From Marisa cornuarietis (lineage: Eukaryota > Mollusca > Gastropoda > Architaenioglossa > Ampullariidae), in the NCBI GenBank assembly GCA_004794655.1, contig SMMW01000147.1, forward strand, positions 1,052,001-1,116,000: a stretch of 64,000 bases of DNA, written 5' to 3'. The notes under the pieces were generated by a model. The model saw nothing but the letters and a program-made list of their open reading frames with translations. It did not search any database and was not told the origin of the DNA. Positions within the stretch are counted from its first letter, which is position 1. Every line of letters begins with the position of its first letter. Made by a program: the position numbers and the translations under genes. Of the stretch, positions 24,011 to 35,841 are shown in pieces.

Positions 24011-24349
24011 TTACATAGGGTGACATATGTTTTGCATCTCAGTAGTCGTTTTAACACTTAAGTTGAAGCACTTGACTAAGAACCAAGCTAATTGCTTGGT
24101 ATTGTTTACATTTTTACACGTCAGAATTTGAATAAGCAGTTTGTTTTCGTTATATGGTGGAACATTTTGAAGGAACCTAGGGCGGATGTTATTATATTGT
24201 GGACAGTGGAATAAAAGGTGAGTTTCATCCTCAGTGGTTCCTACACAAAATGGACAGTCATTTATATTATGAGCGTTCTGGTTATGAATGAATCGGTTCT
24301 TGTGAGTATTGATATCACTGACTCCCAGTCGAAAGCGAACCAAGGCATC
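24011..24349 (-). pseudogene. Host LINE C-terminal CCHC zinc-finger region
   Basis: The minus-strand frame reads RFRLGVSDINTHKNRF, then CPFC, EDETHLLFHCPQYN and WFLVKCFNL. The C-x2-C ... H-x4-C pattern followed by PQYNNIRPRFL is the usual C-terminal finger of many APE-type LINEs and is thought to help bind template RNA or DNA. It is the downstream half of the frame interrupted at 27480. Confidence 0.88.
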
Positions 24350-24353
24350 CCTA

Positions 24354-24354
24354 A

Positions 24355-24385
<31 letters not shown>

Positions 24386-24386
24386 G
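24354..24386 (+). repeat. (AAT)n tail of the L2-like element
   Basis: About ten AAT units on plus, read as (ATT)n on minus. They form the 3' terminus of the inserted LINE and mark its left junction with the host. Confidence 0.95.
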
Positions 24387-24634
24387 TGAAGATTTTATAG
24401 CGCATATTCACACTCATAGAGAGCATGCTCTTAGAGCTTAAAACGAGGAAGAGACGTGGACTAAGTAGATACAGAACAAAGGGGACGAAAGAAAACGACA
24501 GTACTGACGAAACAGAAAACAAAAGGCATCAATTAACAGGAAGAGAGAAATATAGTGATTCTGCGAGAAAGATGGGTAAAGTAGCAAGAGGGAAGGGGGC
24601 GGGGTTAAGAAAGACTAGCATTGTGTGGACTGTG

Positions 24635-27477
24635 TTAGGAGTAATGCTCAAGGAAGAGGTGCGTTTTCAGTGCAGATTTGAAAGATTCAGTTGTAGGAAG
24701 GTGGCGGATATGGAAAGGAAGAGAGTTCCATTGTTTTGCAGCACAGTAGCCAAAAGTCCTGTGACCATATGTTGTTGTTCTGGTGACAGGAACAGTTAGG
24801 ATGCGGTCGTCAGACGAAGAGCGTAGTTGTCTGGACGGAGAGTAAGGGATGAGAAGTTCAGAGAAATAGTCAGGAAAGGAGCCAGCAAAGAAATTAAAAC
24901 ACAGCACAGACAGTTTGTACTGAATGCAAGAACGGAAGGGTAGCCAGTGTAGAAAACGAAGGAGAGGAGTGACATGGTCCCGTTTCCTTGCTCTAAGCAC
25001 CAGACGCGCAGCAGAGTTCTGTACTCTCTGGAGTCTCTGAATGAGGTAGTCAGGGCAGCCTGCCTGCTAGGAGTTGCAGTAGTCAAGTCGAGAAAGAACA
25101 AACGCACAGACCAGAGTGTTGGTAGCGCGTGTAGAGAGAAAGTGACGGATAGCACTGATCTTACGAATCTCATAATAGGCAGACCGACAGACAGATGTCT
25201 ATCGAGTGTCATGTCATCAGTGACAATAAATCCCAGATTCCTAACGGATGACGTGAAGGTGATGTTGCTGTCGCCCACCTTGATGTGATTGGGCAGACTG
25301 ACGAGTGAAGGTTGATGTCTTCTTCTATGGCACAAGAGGGCTTCCGTTTTATCATCATTTAGTTTAAGCTTGTTTTTTACCATCCAGCCCTTGACATCGC
25401 TGATACAACCTTCTATAGAGCTAATAGCAGAGTGAGACTCAGCCGGCGGAGTGGAACAGTAAAGCTGCGTGTCGTCAGCATAGGATTGATGAGAAACCTG
25501 GTGAGACCGGATGCATGATGAAAGGGGCTTAGTATACAGGATCAACAGAACTGGGCCAAGTACTGAGCCTTGGGGAACACCACAGAAAAGTGAAGCAGGG
25601 CGAGATATCTGACCATCAACTAACACAGTCTGGGTCCTATCAGTGAGATAGGAGTCGAACCATGAGAGCGCAGGTCCAGAAATCCCGTAGAGGGTGTGGA
25701 GTCTGTGAAGAAGAAGAGAGTGGTCTATAGTGTCAAATGCAGCAGACAGGTCCAGTAGGGTTAATGGAGAGACATCACCACTGTCAAGAACAGATAATAT
25801 GTCTGTTGTTACTTTAATAAGAGGGGTCTCGGTGCAGTGGAAAGGTCTATACGCCGACTGAGCTTGTGGGATAAGATGGTGCTCTTGTAAGTAGGCCCAG
25901 AGCTGTGTCAAAACTATTTTCTCTATGATCTTAGAGAGAAAAGACAAGTTGGAAACTGGACGGTAGTTGTTTAGGACATTGACATCAAGCGTGGATTTCT
26001 TTAGAAGTGGCCTCACCACCGCATTTTTGAACAAAGATGGGAAAACACCTGACGACAGGCTGACATTTACAATATTTGTGATGGCAGGAAGTAGAGTATC
26101 TAGGCACTCGAGCAGAAGGCTTGTGGGCATCGGATCTAACTCGCAAGTTGTTGGTTTAGCTTTTAGAATAACCGCTTTCACATCGGTCTCAGAGACTGGT
26201 AGGAACTTGGTCATGGAGCATCCTGGGAGGACATCACAGGAGATGCTGTCAAGCGCCGACACAGAGTCTAATGATGATCGAATGTCCAATATCTTGCTGG
26301 TGAAATAATCACTAAAAACTTGCGGCAGCAGTGAAGCAGGGTAGGCAGTAGGCAGTGGTGTTGCTGTTTTAGATCCAGTCATTTGAGTGCAGATGGCAAA
26401 GAGCTTTTTGGAGGAGGTGCAGTTAATTATTTGGCCCTGAAGATATGATGCTTTAGCCGCATAAATGCATTTTGCAACGCTTCGCTTTGCGGCATTATAA
26501 ATTTCTTTGTGGATGGCGAGTCCAGTCTTCCGCCAAACACGTTCAGCTCGCCGGCGCGTGCGCTTCAGGTCACGGAGTTCGACGCCGATCTGTGAATACC
26601 ATGGCGCACATCTGGACTGGCGCATCAGACGTCGAGACACAGGGGCATGGTCATCAACTACTCTACGCAAAACACAGTCAAGTTGCTCGGCAGAGGGTGG
26701 TTGGAGGAGCGCCATCTGCAGCTGTGCTTTGAATGCTAGTCTATCAACATTTTGTAATGACCGAGTGGGTCTGAAAACTGGCGCCGATGATGGGCATTTG
26801 CGATCCAGTTCGATTAGTACTGAGTAGTGGTCAGATGAGAGATCATGGGAAACATCAACTGATTGGACTAAGTGGTCATCAGGTCGATGTATGACCCAGT
26901 CAAGGATGTGATCTCTTTTGTGAGTTGGTTGCGACACGGACTGGACAAAACGAAAGGTGTGTAACATTTCGGACAGTTTGACAGTGTCAGGGTAAGAACT
27001 GTTGTCGAAGTGTACATTAACATCTCTGAGAATTGCGGGTCCAATTAGTGCATTGCTATAATCGAAGAGATCATGGAATTCTGAGAAAAATGTAGAGGCT
27101 GTAAGTTTGTTCCTGGCGCTAGGAAGAGGTCTGTAGATGCAGAGCAGGTGCATCGAGCAATGAGGAGCCGAAGAGGAGACTTGTACAAATTCAAAAGACG
27201 TGTGAGGGAACGATACGGCAGTAGTAAAAGACAGGTACTTGGCAATAGATGATCTGTAGATTATAGCAATACCACCACCACGTGTAGGGCGGGGGAAAGA
27301 TTTCAGGCAGTAGCCCACTGGAGTAAGATCGACACACACGCTCTCGTCGCCATGTTGTTTAAGCCGCGTCTCAGTGATGATGAAAATATCAAGGCGGCGG
27401 TCTATGACAAATTCTACGATTTCAGCTCGCTTCAGTGACTGCTGTGCAGACGATACAGACTGGGCGTTGAAAAGCAT
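24635..27477 (-). pseudogene. L2-like endonuclease-reverse transcriptase, frameshifted
   Basis: An 893-codon frame carries an APE-type endonuclease (residues ~1-235: FNAQSV, ITETRL, GGGIAIIYR, LRDVNVHFDN, SSDHYSVLIEL). It also carries a reverse transcriptase (residues ~430-720: NYRPVSNLSFLSKIIEK 504-520, LDLSAAFDTIDH 575-586, CGVPQGSVLGP 632-642, SYADDTQLY 665-673 with YADD at 25471-25482). In frame terms the true C-terminus leaves this ORF near residue 764 (about 25185). After that the AYYEIRK, CAFVLSRLDYCNS, RKRDHVTPLLRFLHWLP, PSRQLRSSSD and WNSLPFHIRHLPTTESFKS blocks continue in the next frame to 24635. An in-frame TAG lies at 25067-25069. The usual GDFN endonuclease box reads RDVN. Confidence 0.92.
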
Positions 27478-27479
27478 TT

Positions 27480-29590
27480 AACATTTACATATTCAAAGTA
27501 CAATTCTGGTACGAGGACATTTTTAAAAACACTATACATATGGAAACGATCACTCTGCCTCATGCGAACAATCCATTCTTGCTGACCAACATCAGTTATT
27601 CTTTGTTTCATGGTTGACACAAGCATTTCATGGTTACCCACGCCGTGGTTTAACCATGCATGGTTGAAACCCATCGATCACAGCATTACTCGTACTTTTG
27701 AAACCCAGTTCTATTTTCCTTGAGCATCTAGGTTGTACAGTAGCTGATATGCTTGTCTGGGTATGCGGTCAGCGTGAGGCGGAGACAGAATTTAATAGTT
27801 TTTATGCAACAGTTAACCAAGAGTGGGTAGCGCCCGAGTTCCCCATACACCATAACTGACGGTGTGCGGATTGGGACGCTTTAAAAACTTTTTACAGGCA
27901 AAGAGGTGCCCTTTTTCAACTGGGCTATCAACCTGTAAAAGTCCCCATATTTCTGCAGCATATAAAAGCACAGGTTGAACAATGGAGTCAAATAATTTGA
28001 AGAAGGTTTGTCTTGTCATATTATTAATCCTTCTCAATGCTTTTACTATATCCCCGTAGCTCTCTTCCCTTTGATTGCTGTTTCGCTCCCTGGTATGAGC
28101 TCATTGATGTAGTAAAGGTGAATCCCAAGTACACATAGCTGTTAACAACCTCCAGCAGTTTCTCCCCAATAGACCATTTTCCCTTCGCCCTAAGAAACCA
28201 CCCTTTCTAAAGACCATCACTTTAGTTTTATCACAATTAATTTCTAGTCCAAGCTCTTGACATACCGTCACAAGGCAATTTATCTGATTTTGAAGGCCCG
28301 TGGGTGTACTTGATAATAGGACCAGATCATTAGCAAACATGAGGTTAAACAATTCTATCAGGTCTGGACACAACTGAACACCATGTTTGCCATTGTTAGA
28401 TATTTTCTCAGCTATTTCGTTCATAATAAGTGAAAATAATGTTGGACTGGCTATACATCCTTGTCTGAGGCCTCGGGTGCACTAAAAAATCAGTGAGTTC
28501 GCTCTTCGTCCAGATACATGCTTTTAGAGAATCATAAATTGACATTATTGCTTGAGTAAAAAGGCGAGAATTGATCAGGGCTCTCAACAATGTAGCGTGC
28601 TGGACTGAGTCGTAAACCCTTTTCAAGTCCACAAAACATGCATACAATTTGGCCGGTTTACTGAGATTTTTGAATAACAGCATATAAGAAGAATAAATGG
28701 TCTGTTGTTGAGTAGTCCTTTGTAAAGCCTGCTTGGGTTTCTGGTAGAAGTTTATTTTCTTCAAGCCAATGATATAGTCTTGTGCTTAGTATTGATGCGC
28801 AGCATTTTCCCACCACGCTTAACAGGGAGATACCTCTGTAGTTACAGGGGCACTCGCGGTTGCCATTCTTATAAATGGGCGCAATTATAGCTTCCTTCCA
28901 CATCTCTAGACATTGCCCGCTAGCAAAAATTGAATTAAAATATTTAGTTTAAAGCCAACTACCTGTTCCTCGGCTGCTTTCAACATTCCTACTAACATAT
29001 TATCTGTGCCACACGACTTACCGGACTTAAGGTTCAGTAGTCCGGTTCGTACCTCGTCCTCGCCAATGGTCTCGTCTAGTTCCTCTATTTCAGGAAGGTT
29101 ATTAAAACCTGCATAATCTACTTCATGAGTATGACGGTTACCATCCTGAAAAACGTCTTTAAAGTAATTCAGCCATTCATCTTTTGTAATATTTTCATCT
29201 GGTGGTTGTCTTTTACTTTCACCCAAACATGATTTTATTTCTTTCCAAAATAGTTTTGGACTATTGATTTGCTTTGTCAAACTCTCTGCTTTTACCTTCT
29301 TATACCTTCTTATACCTTCTCTTTTTCTCCTTCACTATCCTCCAGTACTGTTGCCTTGCTTCTACTGATTTTAAAAGATTTTGGTCTGAGCTTTGACGTC
29401 TGTATGTTCGTAAACAGCACTTAACTTTTTTGCCTGTACACATTCTTGATCAAACAAGTCTGGCTGCTTACTGCGGTTGCCTGTAAAAACCTTTTTCCTC
29501 ATACATGTCGCCGCTAACTGAAGGCAGTTCACGAACAGACCAATCGCTTCATTCACATTGTGTTGTATTTCAGAGGACGCACGTGAAAGT
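27480..29590 (-). pseudogene. Host LINE reverse transcriptase, inactivated
   Basis: In order on the minus strand: a linker block QPDLFDQECVQAKKL (about 29430-29480), then LFWKEIKSCLG, LKSGKSCGTDNMLVGMLK, then APIYKNGNRECPCNYRGISLL, GKCCASILSTRL and LPETQAGFTKDYSTTDHLF. Next come ACFVDLKRVYDSVQHATLL, a GLRQGCIASPTLFSLIM block in a shifted frame (about 28430-28475), FNLMFANDLVLLSS (28326-28337 for FAND), NCDKTKVMVFRKGG, FDSIVQPVLLYAAEIWG, GRYPLLVNCCIKTIKF and QEWIVRMRQSDRFHMY. The catalytic FADD/YADD box reads FAND, a loss of the first aspartate, and several frameshifts are present. Confidence 0.88.
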
Positions 29591-29859
29591 TGTAGCTTAA
29601 TTAAAAGGAAAAAATAATGCCTCATGAGGGAGAGAGAAATTAGTGAGGAGCTAGAAAGGTAGTACAAGACACAGACGAACGTATATAAAGACTTTGCAAA
29701 TTTTAAAGTGTCAAAACCACACAGGATCAATCACACAGGTTCAGTCCCTCCAGCAGAACGTAATGCTCTTTTCTCTCCTTAAAGACCGACTAATGAGCAG
29801 CAACCAATCACATGCAGCATCTGGACATTATATATTTTAAATACGTGCTATATAAGCCA
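29591..29859. other. Short stretch between LINE remnants
   Basis: The minus-strand frame at 29371-29730 continues upstream of the host LINE linker, but its upstream half shows no recognisable endonuclease motif. Confidence 0.5.
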
Positions 29860-30045
29860 CCACGGGATGTTTTGAATAGGTTTGTAACCGCTATTAACCA
29901 TTTTGTAATGATTCTTCTTTTGAGCTGGTATAGAATTTTTAAAAACTCAACTGTATATCCATCAGTTCCTGGACTTTTTCCATTTCTCTTTTTTTTTCTA
30001 AGATTTTAGCAGCTTCTGTCGCCGTTGTTAAGACTTCTAAACTAT
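29860..30045 (-). pseudogene. L1/Tx1-type LINE RT fragment
   Basis: On the minus strand one frame gives SLEVLTTATEAAKIL and the next gives NGKSPGTDGYTVEFLKILY (29928-29985), then LIAVTNLFK. The NGKSPGTDG-x-EF block is the hallmark RT-0/1 motif of the L1/Tx1 group (NKSPG-DG-EFY) and differs from the host LINE block (SGKSCGTD). A frameshift lies between the two parts. Confidence 0.65.
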
Positions 30046-30716
30046 CTTCCTCCCATAGCAATAGGAAAGCTTGATGCTTAAACACTGATACACAAAATGT
30101 GTTTAAGCTTGAGTCAAATCTGTAATCCCACGTTGTAAGCTGTGTTTAGGTTTGTGCTATAAGCCACTATTGACAAGTTTGTTATTGGTGTTTACTGTAC
30201 GCCAGCATGGTGAGTTCGTATAAGCCACTTTGGCTAGTTTTGTAATACCACACGCAAACACATATGACACTACCCAGACACATATGAAACAACTCATGCA
30301 GGCGGATAATGATACTCAGACTCCATACTGTGTTCCTGAGCCTTATGCCAGCTTACTTCTCATTTACCGGTAGCTATGGGGAGCTTAAGGGAGTCGTCAG
30401 AAGAGACAAGGCAACAGAAAATTATTTTCTTCCCGCTGTTATTTTCCAGACTTGTGCCTGGATAAACTAGCTTTCGCAGTCACTGGGTCTGTAGTGCTCA
30501 CAGCTTCAGCTTACAAGGATCTCCGCACACTTTCGTTGACATTGTTCTTAGTTTCAGTTAAATTGACAGTAGCAGTTTTTGCCTTGTGCTTTTAGTCCTA
30601 CGTTATACGTGTTTTCTTTACCGTTATTAACAAACATTACAATAGTTTCGTAATCAACGTATTGAAGACATTGACATATATGTTCTAATAAATAAAAAAG
30701 GTCTGATTAAAGATTC
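30046..30716. other. Stretch without a recognised gene
   Basis: It contains a small palindrome (gcttaaacac ... gtgtttaagc, about 30075-30110) and two loose repeats of tataagccact near 30152 and 30210. Confidence 0.5.
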
Positions 30717-30844
30717 GCGCATTCGTTAAACAAAAATCAATCAACAAGCGATCACTCTGGTGTAGAGCGTCCCTCAAGAGACGAGTAGTTATTAAAACTC
30801 AAAGACAGCAACAATGAATTCACATCAAACTTCTAAAAGCACAG

Positions 30845-30845
<1 letters not shown>

Positions 30846-30880
<35 letters not shown>
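30846..30880 (+). repeat. (AT)n microsatellite
   Basis: About 17 AT units in the left arm of the long inverted repeat, without an equivalent run in the right arm. Confidence 0.95.
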
Positions 30881-30882
<2 letters not shown>

Positions 30883-32140
30883 TACTTTCCAATAGTAAAG
30901 CAGTTATTAATCTATACCACCAGTCAGACACTGCTTACTAAGCAGGAACAAATGTCTCATCACAAAAGTTTGCAGCAGAAAAAATAAGAATTCACACAGC
31001 TTAAAGCTTCACAAAGAGGTCATATCCAACATACAAGAAATGCTTTACTCAGTTAAATTTAAAGGAGCACCAAGCTCCACTTAAATGTTCTCAACTCTGT
31101 GCACCTAGCACATCAATATGAAATGAAATAACAGTGGTATAAATACATAAACAGAGTCAGGAAAGGGCAGAACACTACTATGCCCTAGCGCCACTTCTTT
31201 AACCACTTTAAAGGATGTTTAACCCTATCAGTCTTCCTCTCTACCTTCTGTTTGATAAGATCGTTGTGGCCACGGTGTTAAGTCCTAATGAAACCTCGCG
31301 TCACGGTCGTCAGAACGACGAGGAAGTCCGCTGGCGAATGTTACATCGCACTGGTCGCTCGTTCTGCCTCGCTCTATCGGTCCCTCCCACCTTGGAGATA
31401 AGCGGACCTTTTCCTCTGGCTGGAAAAATGGCGATATTCTCATCACTAGTCTTGTTGGCCCCTTGGCCATCTATACACCATCTCTCGGCGTATTCCTTTG
31501 CTCCTGTCTGCTCCAGCTGTCCCAAACGACGTAGTTTCCCCACAGCCTTCCTTGAGCTAGGCGCATTCACTGAGCACATGGCAGAGCATTTCCTCTGTGC
31601 CCCCGGCATAGAGTTTTTTTCCTTGGCACATGTCTATAGGTCCAGCACTAGCCATTCCAGCAATTTCTACTTCAACAGTACTGGTAACACAACCATAGCC
31701 CTTAGCTTCAATACCAGCTTCCACTGTGACATCCACAGTCACAGACAGCGGTGCAACTTGGTGCTCACACTAGCGCCTCACGTTGACAATCGAAGTGTCG
31801 ACTGTTAGCTCGAACGACGACAGACCAGTTCCAATGACGAAGGAAAGCAGCACTCTGTTTAGGGGCGGGCCTACACATCTCTCCTAAGCTCCGTCCGGAC
31901 CGCTTGATGGTCGGCAGCCCTCTGGCTGGTTACGGTCGGGCCTAAATACCCACCTGTGTTCACCTGGACAGAAGGTGAGCTCTGCCCGGACCGCACGTAA
32001 AATACAAGATACATGGAAACTCCTAATTTCTTGTGATCCCTGCATGGCAGTGTCAAAAGTAAACGCACAATGTGTGTGTCGAACTTTAAGATTCGGTATA
32101 CCACCTTACTGCCGCACCCCCTCTGCACGTTACAAAGTCT

Positions 32141-34199
32141 GTTGTGAGTTATTGCAGTTGCCTTTACGATTTCCTGAGATGGTGTTCCTAAAAACTGCAG
32201 ATAGCTGCATTTCAAAACTGAGCTTCTTTACCAGTGCTGGGCAATGGATGTATACGTTTATCAAGTGAGGGCAGTAATTGGTGTTCACTTGCACTCTAAT
32301 TTTTTTTAAACGAATGTTTGGGGAAAATATGAAATCACTTCTCTTGAAGACTTCTCAAGACAGCAGTGTACTATTCCCAGGCCTGGTGGAAGGGGTGGAA
32401 GCGAGTAAAATGGCGGCCTGGCTTTATCATGTTCTCGTCACGCTGGACACGCATGTTGCCGGAATCCCGCTGGACTCTGATTATTTAGGGCGCAGAGGGT
32501 CCAGGCAGTGTGGTCTAGGGCTATGTGCAAAAAAAAAAAAAAAAAGAGAGAGAGAGATTGCTTGCAGACAGAAATTGGCGTGGGGAGGGATTACGGGACC
32601 AGTGTCCATCATCAAACCCATTCATTCCGAGCAAGCATGGCGCGTGCACGCACACAAAACAACTACAAGATTGCCACAGCCATCATTGACAAGCAAACTG
32701 GCCGATACCCGTTGCTTACAGATTGGAGGAGAGGGGCTGAAAGGAACAAGATTGACACATACTAAATAGATATACCTACCAGACAAATTCTTTTCTCGCA
32801 TTTCACTGTCAGCAAACATAAATTACACAGCAGGTCCTTGTGAATAAAACAGTAGGATGCCAATATATGAGTGCCTGTAGCACCGCAGCCAGCAAAACTG
32901 AACCTTTAGCGGGTGTCAAGAACTAGTTTTTGCCTATTGGATTTGAATGGTTTGTTGCCATATTGAATGAAACTGGTGGCTGGATCTCTCAGCGCATTGT
33001 TAGTCAAGAGGACTGGTCAGGAAAACTATAATTTATCGCTCTCGTGCCAGCGGGGGCAACTTCTGGACACCAACGAGCAGGGGTATGAAACGTATCAGTG
33101 TCATTTAATTAGCATCACGACGGTCAGTCGCTCCTCCCACCCATCCACAATTGTGTGAGTGTGGCATGGACGACATTCGTCGATTTGTTTGGGTTTTACA
33201 CAGATGTACTTTGTTGTACGTGCTTAGTAGTCAACTATTTTCCTGAGGGTCGGAGGGTGTGTGGTAAATTTTTTACCTTAGTGTAATTGATCGAGTTCTT
33301 AAAAGGAGACTAAGACAATGAACGTATTCGTTTAGGCAGCAATTTAAAAAAAACTTTATTTCATTTTTTTATCCATTGACGTCTGCCGCGTCCTTCAGAC
33401 AGCAAAATAAGAAAGTTTTCGTTCTGATCAAGCCACATTGATTACTGGCATTTGCATATTTTAAAAAAAATCACACGTTTGTTCAGGCCAATACTTTGAA
33501 AATAAGTTAGCTTTGACCACCTTCCTTCAGAAATAAGTTTCAGTTGGTACAGTGTAGGATTTTTTTTCAAAGATTTATTGACAATATTTACATGTAAGCA
33601 CCAATATTCATCGTGCTCACCTAGAAGTAATAGAAAATTTCTGGAGTACATGATTTAGCATTTTCCCTTTTATATAAGAGGATACGTGCTTAGTTTATTC
33701 AACATGATATTTGAATATTTCTTTTCCGACTTCTACATTTTTCATCTGTAAGTGTTAATGTCGCAGAGAGAATAATACAGGAGATGTATCTATAACGGAT
33801 ACAAAAAAATTTACTCTCTTCCCTCATTCGACGCATGTATATATGTGTGCTGGCGAAGGTATTTAGGTATTATACGTATTGCAGTCAACAGTCTGAAATC
33901 TATGGGTAGTGTATAGCGAATGTGAAAGAGAGAGAGAAAAAAAAGAGTGTGTTTGGATTATGCTATCCAGTTGATTTTTAATTTATTTTCTTCATCTACC
34001 TCAGGGGCTCCTGCTGTTTGCAAGCCGCACATCTTCAGTGGCACTGTTTAGAATACTATGTCTTTTACGTGTCTCTTTAGGTATTATTACTGAGGATGGT
34101 GACCAAAAAGAATTCATATAATATATATATATATGTGCGTGTGTGTGTGCGTGCGTGTGTGTGTGTGCGTGCGTGTGTGTGTGCGTGCGTGCGTGCGTG

Positions 34200-34239
<40 letters not shown>

Positions 34240-34829
34240 ACGTAGAGAGGGAAAGAGATCATAGATATGAAGATATGATTGAGTATGTGTATGAATTGGT
34301 GATCTAGGTGGGAAAGAGAGTTGGGGGGGGGGCAGAAATGTCACGACAAACATTTATCCTTTGTTTACGTGTGTTTATGTGCTTTGATTTATTTGATTAC
34401 ATACGTATGTATACATGAAAAGGCTGGAAGAAGGAAAGAATGAGTGAGATACAGAAAATTAGTTTTTAATATATTAGCTGTTATAAACTGACTAATGAGT
34501 GTGTGTGTGAGTGAGAGATATTGTATATAAAGGTAGGTATGTGTTTAAACACGAATGTATAACTTTTGAATATCTCAATACCCCTTAGAGGTTGACAGAG
34601 TAATAACGAATATTGAATCTTTACTCTTGAGTTTCCAGCTCTCCCATTGGCTGGGATCTTGGGCTTCATGGTGTTGACCTCTTTCTGTGAATGATAATAA
34701 ACGCAGGCGTGGACTGCGATAACGAAGGGCAGGTTTTTTTGTTATTTAGACGTTGGTATTCTTTAAGTAAATTTGTTGAGTTTCTTTCTCCAATTGAATT
34801 GAAAAAAATATCGAACTAATTTTGTTTAT
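32141..34829. other. Loop between the inverted-repeat arms
   Basis: About 2.7 kb without a recognised protein. It holds an A-run followed by (GA)n (32526-32558), a 163-codon frame at 32278-32769 whose lysine/arginine stretch comes from that simple sequence, a YY1-like gtaaaatggcggcc (32406-32419) and the GT/GC microsatellite at 34116-34239. No transposase motif was seen. Confidence 0.55.
34116..34239 (+). repeat. (AT)n followed by (GT/GC)n microsatellite
   Basis: AT units (34116-34134) precede about 105 bp of GTGT and GTGC units. The alternating purine-pyrimidine run has Z-DNA-forming potential. Confidence 0.97.
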
Positions 34830-35221
34830 AGGTGTCACGTTCAGGGGTGGTATAGGCAGAGAGGAAGTATACTCCGTTTGTGTTTTTACAAACTGCGTCT
34901 GTGGTTTCTGCCTCTGCCACACAGGGAAATAGGAAAAATTTATTGTGTCTCACGTGCGGTCCGGGCAGAGCTCACCCTTTTATCCAGGAGGACAGAGGTG
35001 GGTGCGTGGGCCCACCCGTAAACTAGAGGGCGGCTTTCCATTGTCGTATGAATTATCGTCGCTTGGCCTGTCGACGTGTACGCTGTGACTTGCACCATCG
35101 AATCGCTGTTACTGTGACATTGGTTGTCGCAGTCTGGGAGTGGCTGTTGTTGGGACGTGGAAACAGGCGTCTGCGAAATTCTCTGCTATGTATTCAGTGA
35201 ATACCCCGGGCACAAGGGAAG

Positions 35222-35345
35222 GCTTTGGGAAACTACGGGTTTTAACAGCTGGAGCAGGTGTGAGGAGCAGACTACGCCGAGCTCAAGGAAGACTGTCTTT
35301 GGAAACCAGGGGTTTTGACAGCTGGAGCTGGTTGGAGGAGAGACG
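35222..35345 (+). repeat. Two-copy tandem repeat in the right arm (~74 bp)
   Basis: ctttgggaaactacgggttt followed by taacagctggagcagg (from about 35223) recurs as ctttggaaaccaggggtttt followed by gacagctggagctgg (from about 35297). The left arm shows only one matching unit (near 31505-31545). Confidence 0.6.
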
Positions 35346-35841
35346 ACCTGGGGTCCAACAAGACGGGTGTAGGTTCACCACCATCTTACAAGCCGGAGGG
35401 GAACGTGTCCGCTTAACCCCGAAGTTGAGGGGAGGGACAGTTACAGCGAGACCCCAACGACTTGTCCAAGTGCCGTGTACTATTCTGCAGCCGATATCCT
35501 CGTCGTCCTGACGACCACTGACACGAGGCTTCATATGACTAAACACCGTGGCAAACAGCGAGGCAAAAGTAAGACTTTTCATGTAAGATAAGGTTAAGCA
35601 GGGGGAAGAGGGCTAGTGTCGGATCCTTTTAGAGTGGTTAACATTAAGTATCCGATGGAAGGAGTGGGGACCACTGTTTTGTGTTTAATCTTTCCAGAAC
35701 TTATGCAGAACTTTCATATAGGGGGTCTGACTGGGTCTAGGTGGGCTATGCTATTTTGTGAGAGGGGAGAGCGGGTAGGATCGATATTTGAGAGGGGTGT
35801 GAGGTTGAGCGTTGGTTGGTGTTGTGTGTGATTTATGAAGT

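Larger units (their letters stand above)
24350..27480 (-). mobile_element. L2/CR1-like LINE inserted in the host LINE
   Basis: This non-LTR retrotransposon copy is of the L2/CR1 group in the broad sense. It begins abruptly at the start of its endonuclease domain (27477), so the 5' UTR and any ORF1 are missing; that is typical 5' truncation. It ends in a 3' UTR with a box gcgctataaaatcttcac followed by an (ATT)n tail (24354-24386 on plus as AAT repeats). No clear target-site duplication is visible at the two junctions. That is expected, because this group often makes none or very short ones. The copy looks clearly younger than its host. Confidence 0.9.
24011..29590 (-). mobile_element. Old EN-RT LINE with CCHC C-terminus, split by an L2-like insertion
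   Basis: Minus-strand RT motifs run from about 29590 down to 27480 and resume from 24349 to 24011. The intervening 24350-27480 is a different LINE in the same orientation. At the junction the host frame reads FEYVNV (right side, ending near 27480) and continues RDALVRFRLGVSDINTHKNRF (left side, from about 24349), so the split falls in one conserved C-terminal motif. The endonuclease half is absent upstream of 29590, so the copy is 5'-truncated or its 5' part has decayed. Clade assignment is left open. Confidence 0.88.

Noticed and set aside
26472..26827. Plus-strand frames of 86-106 codons
   Set aside because: They are antisense shadows of the L2-like endonuclease-RT frame.
31215..31808. 197-codon plus-strand frame
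   Set aside because: It lies in the left arm of the long inverted repeat, and its partner frame in the right arm is interrupted. I treat it as repeat sequence and mention it under the inverted repeat.
32278..32769. 163-codon plus-strand frame
   Set aside because: Its centre is a Lys/Arg/Glu run coded by the A-run and GA repeat. No domain was recognised, and a second frame over the same region is equally open.
34077..34353. His/Thr/Arg-rich minus-strand frames
   Set aside because: They are translations of the GT/GC microsatellite.
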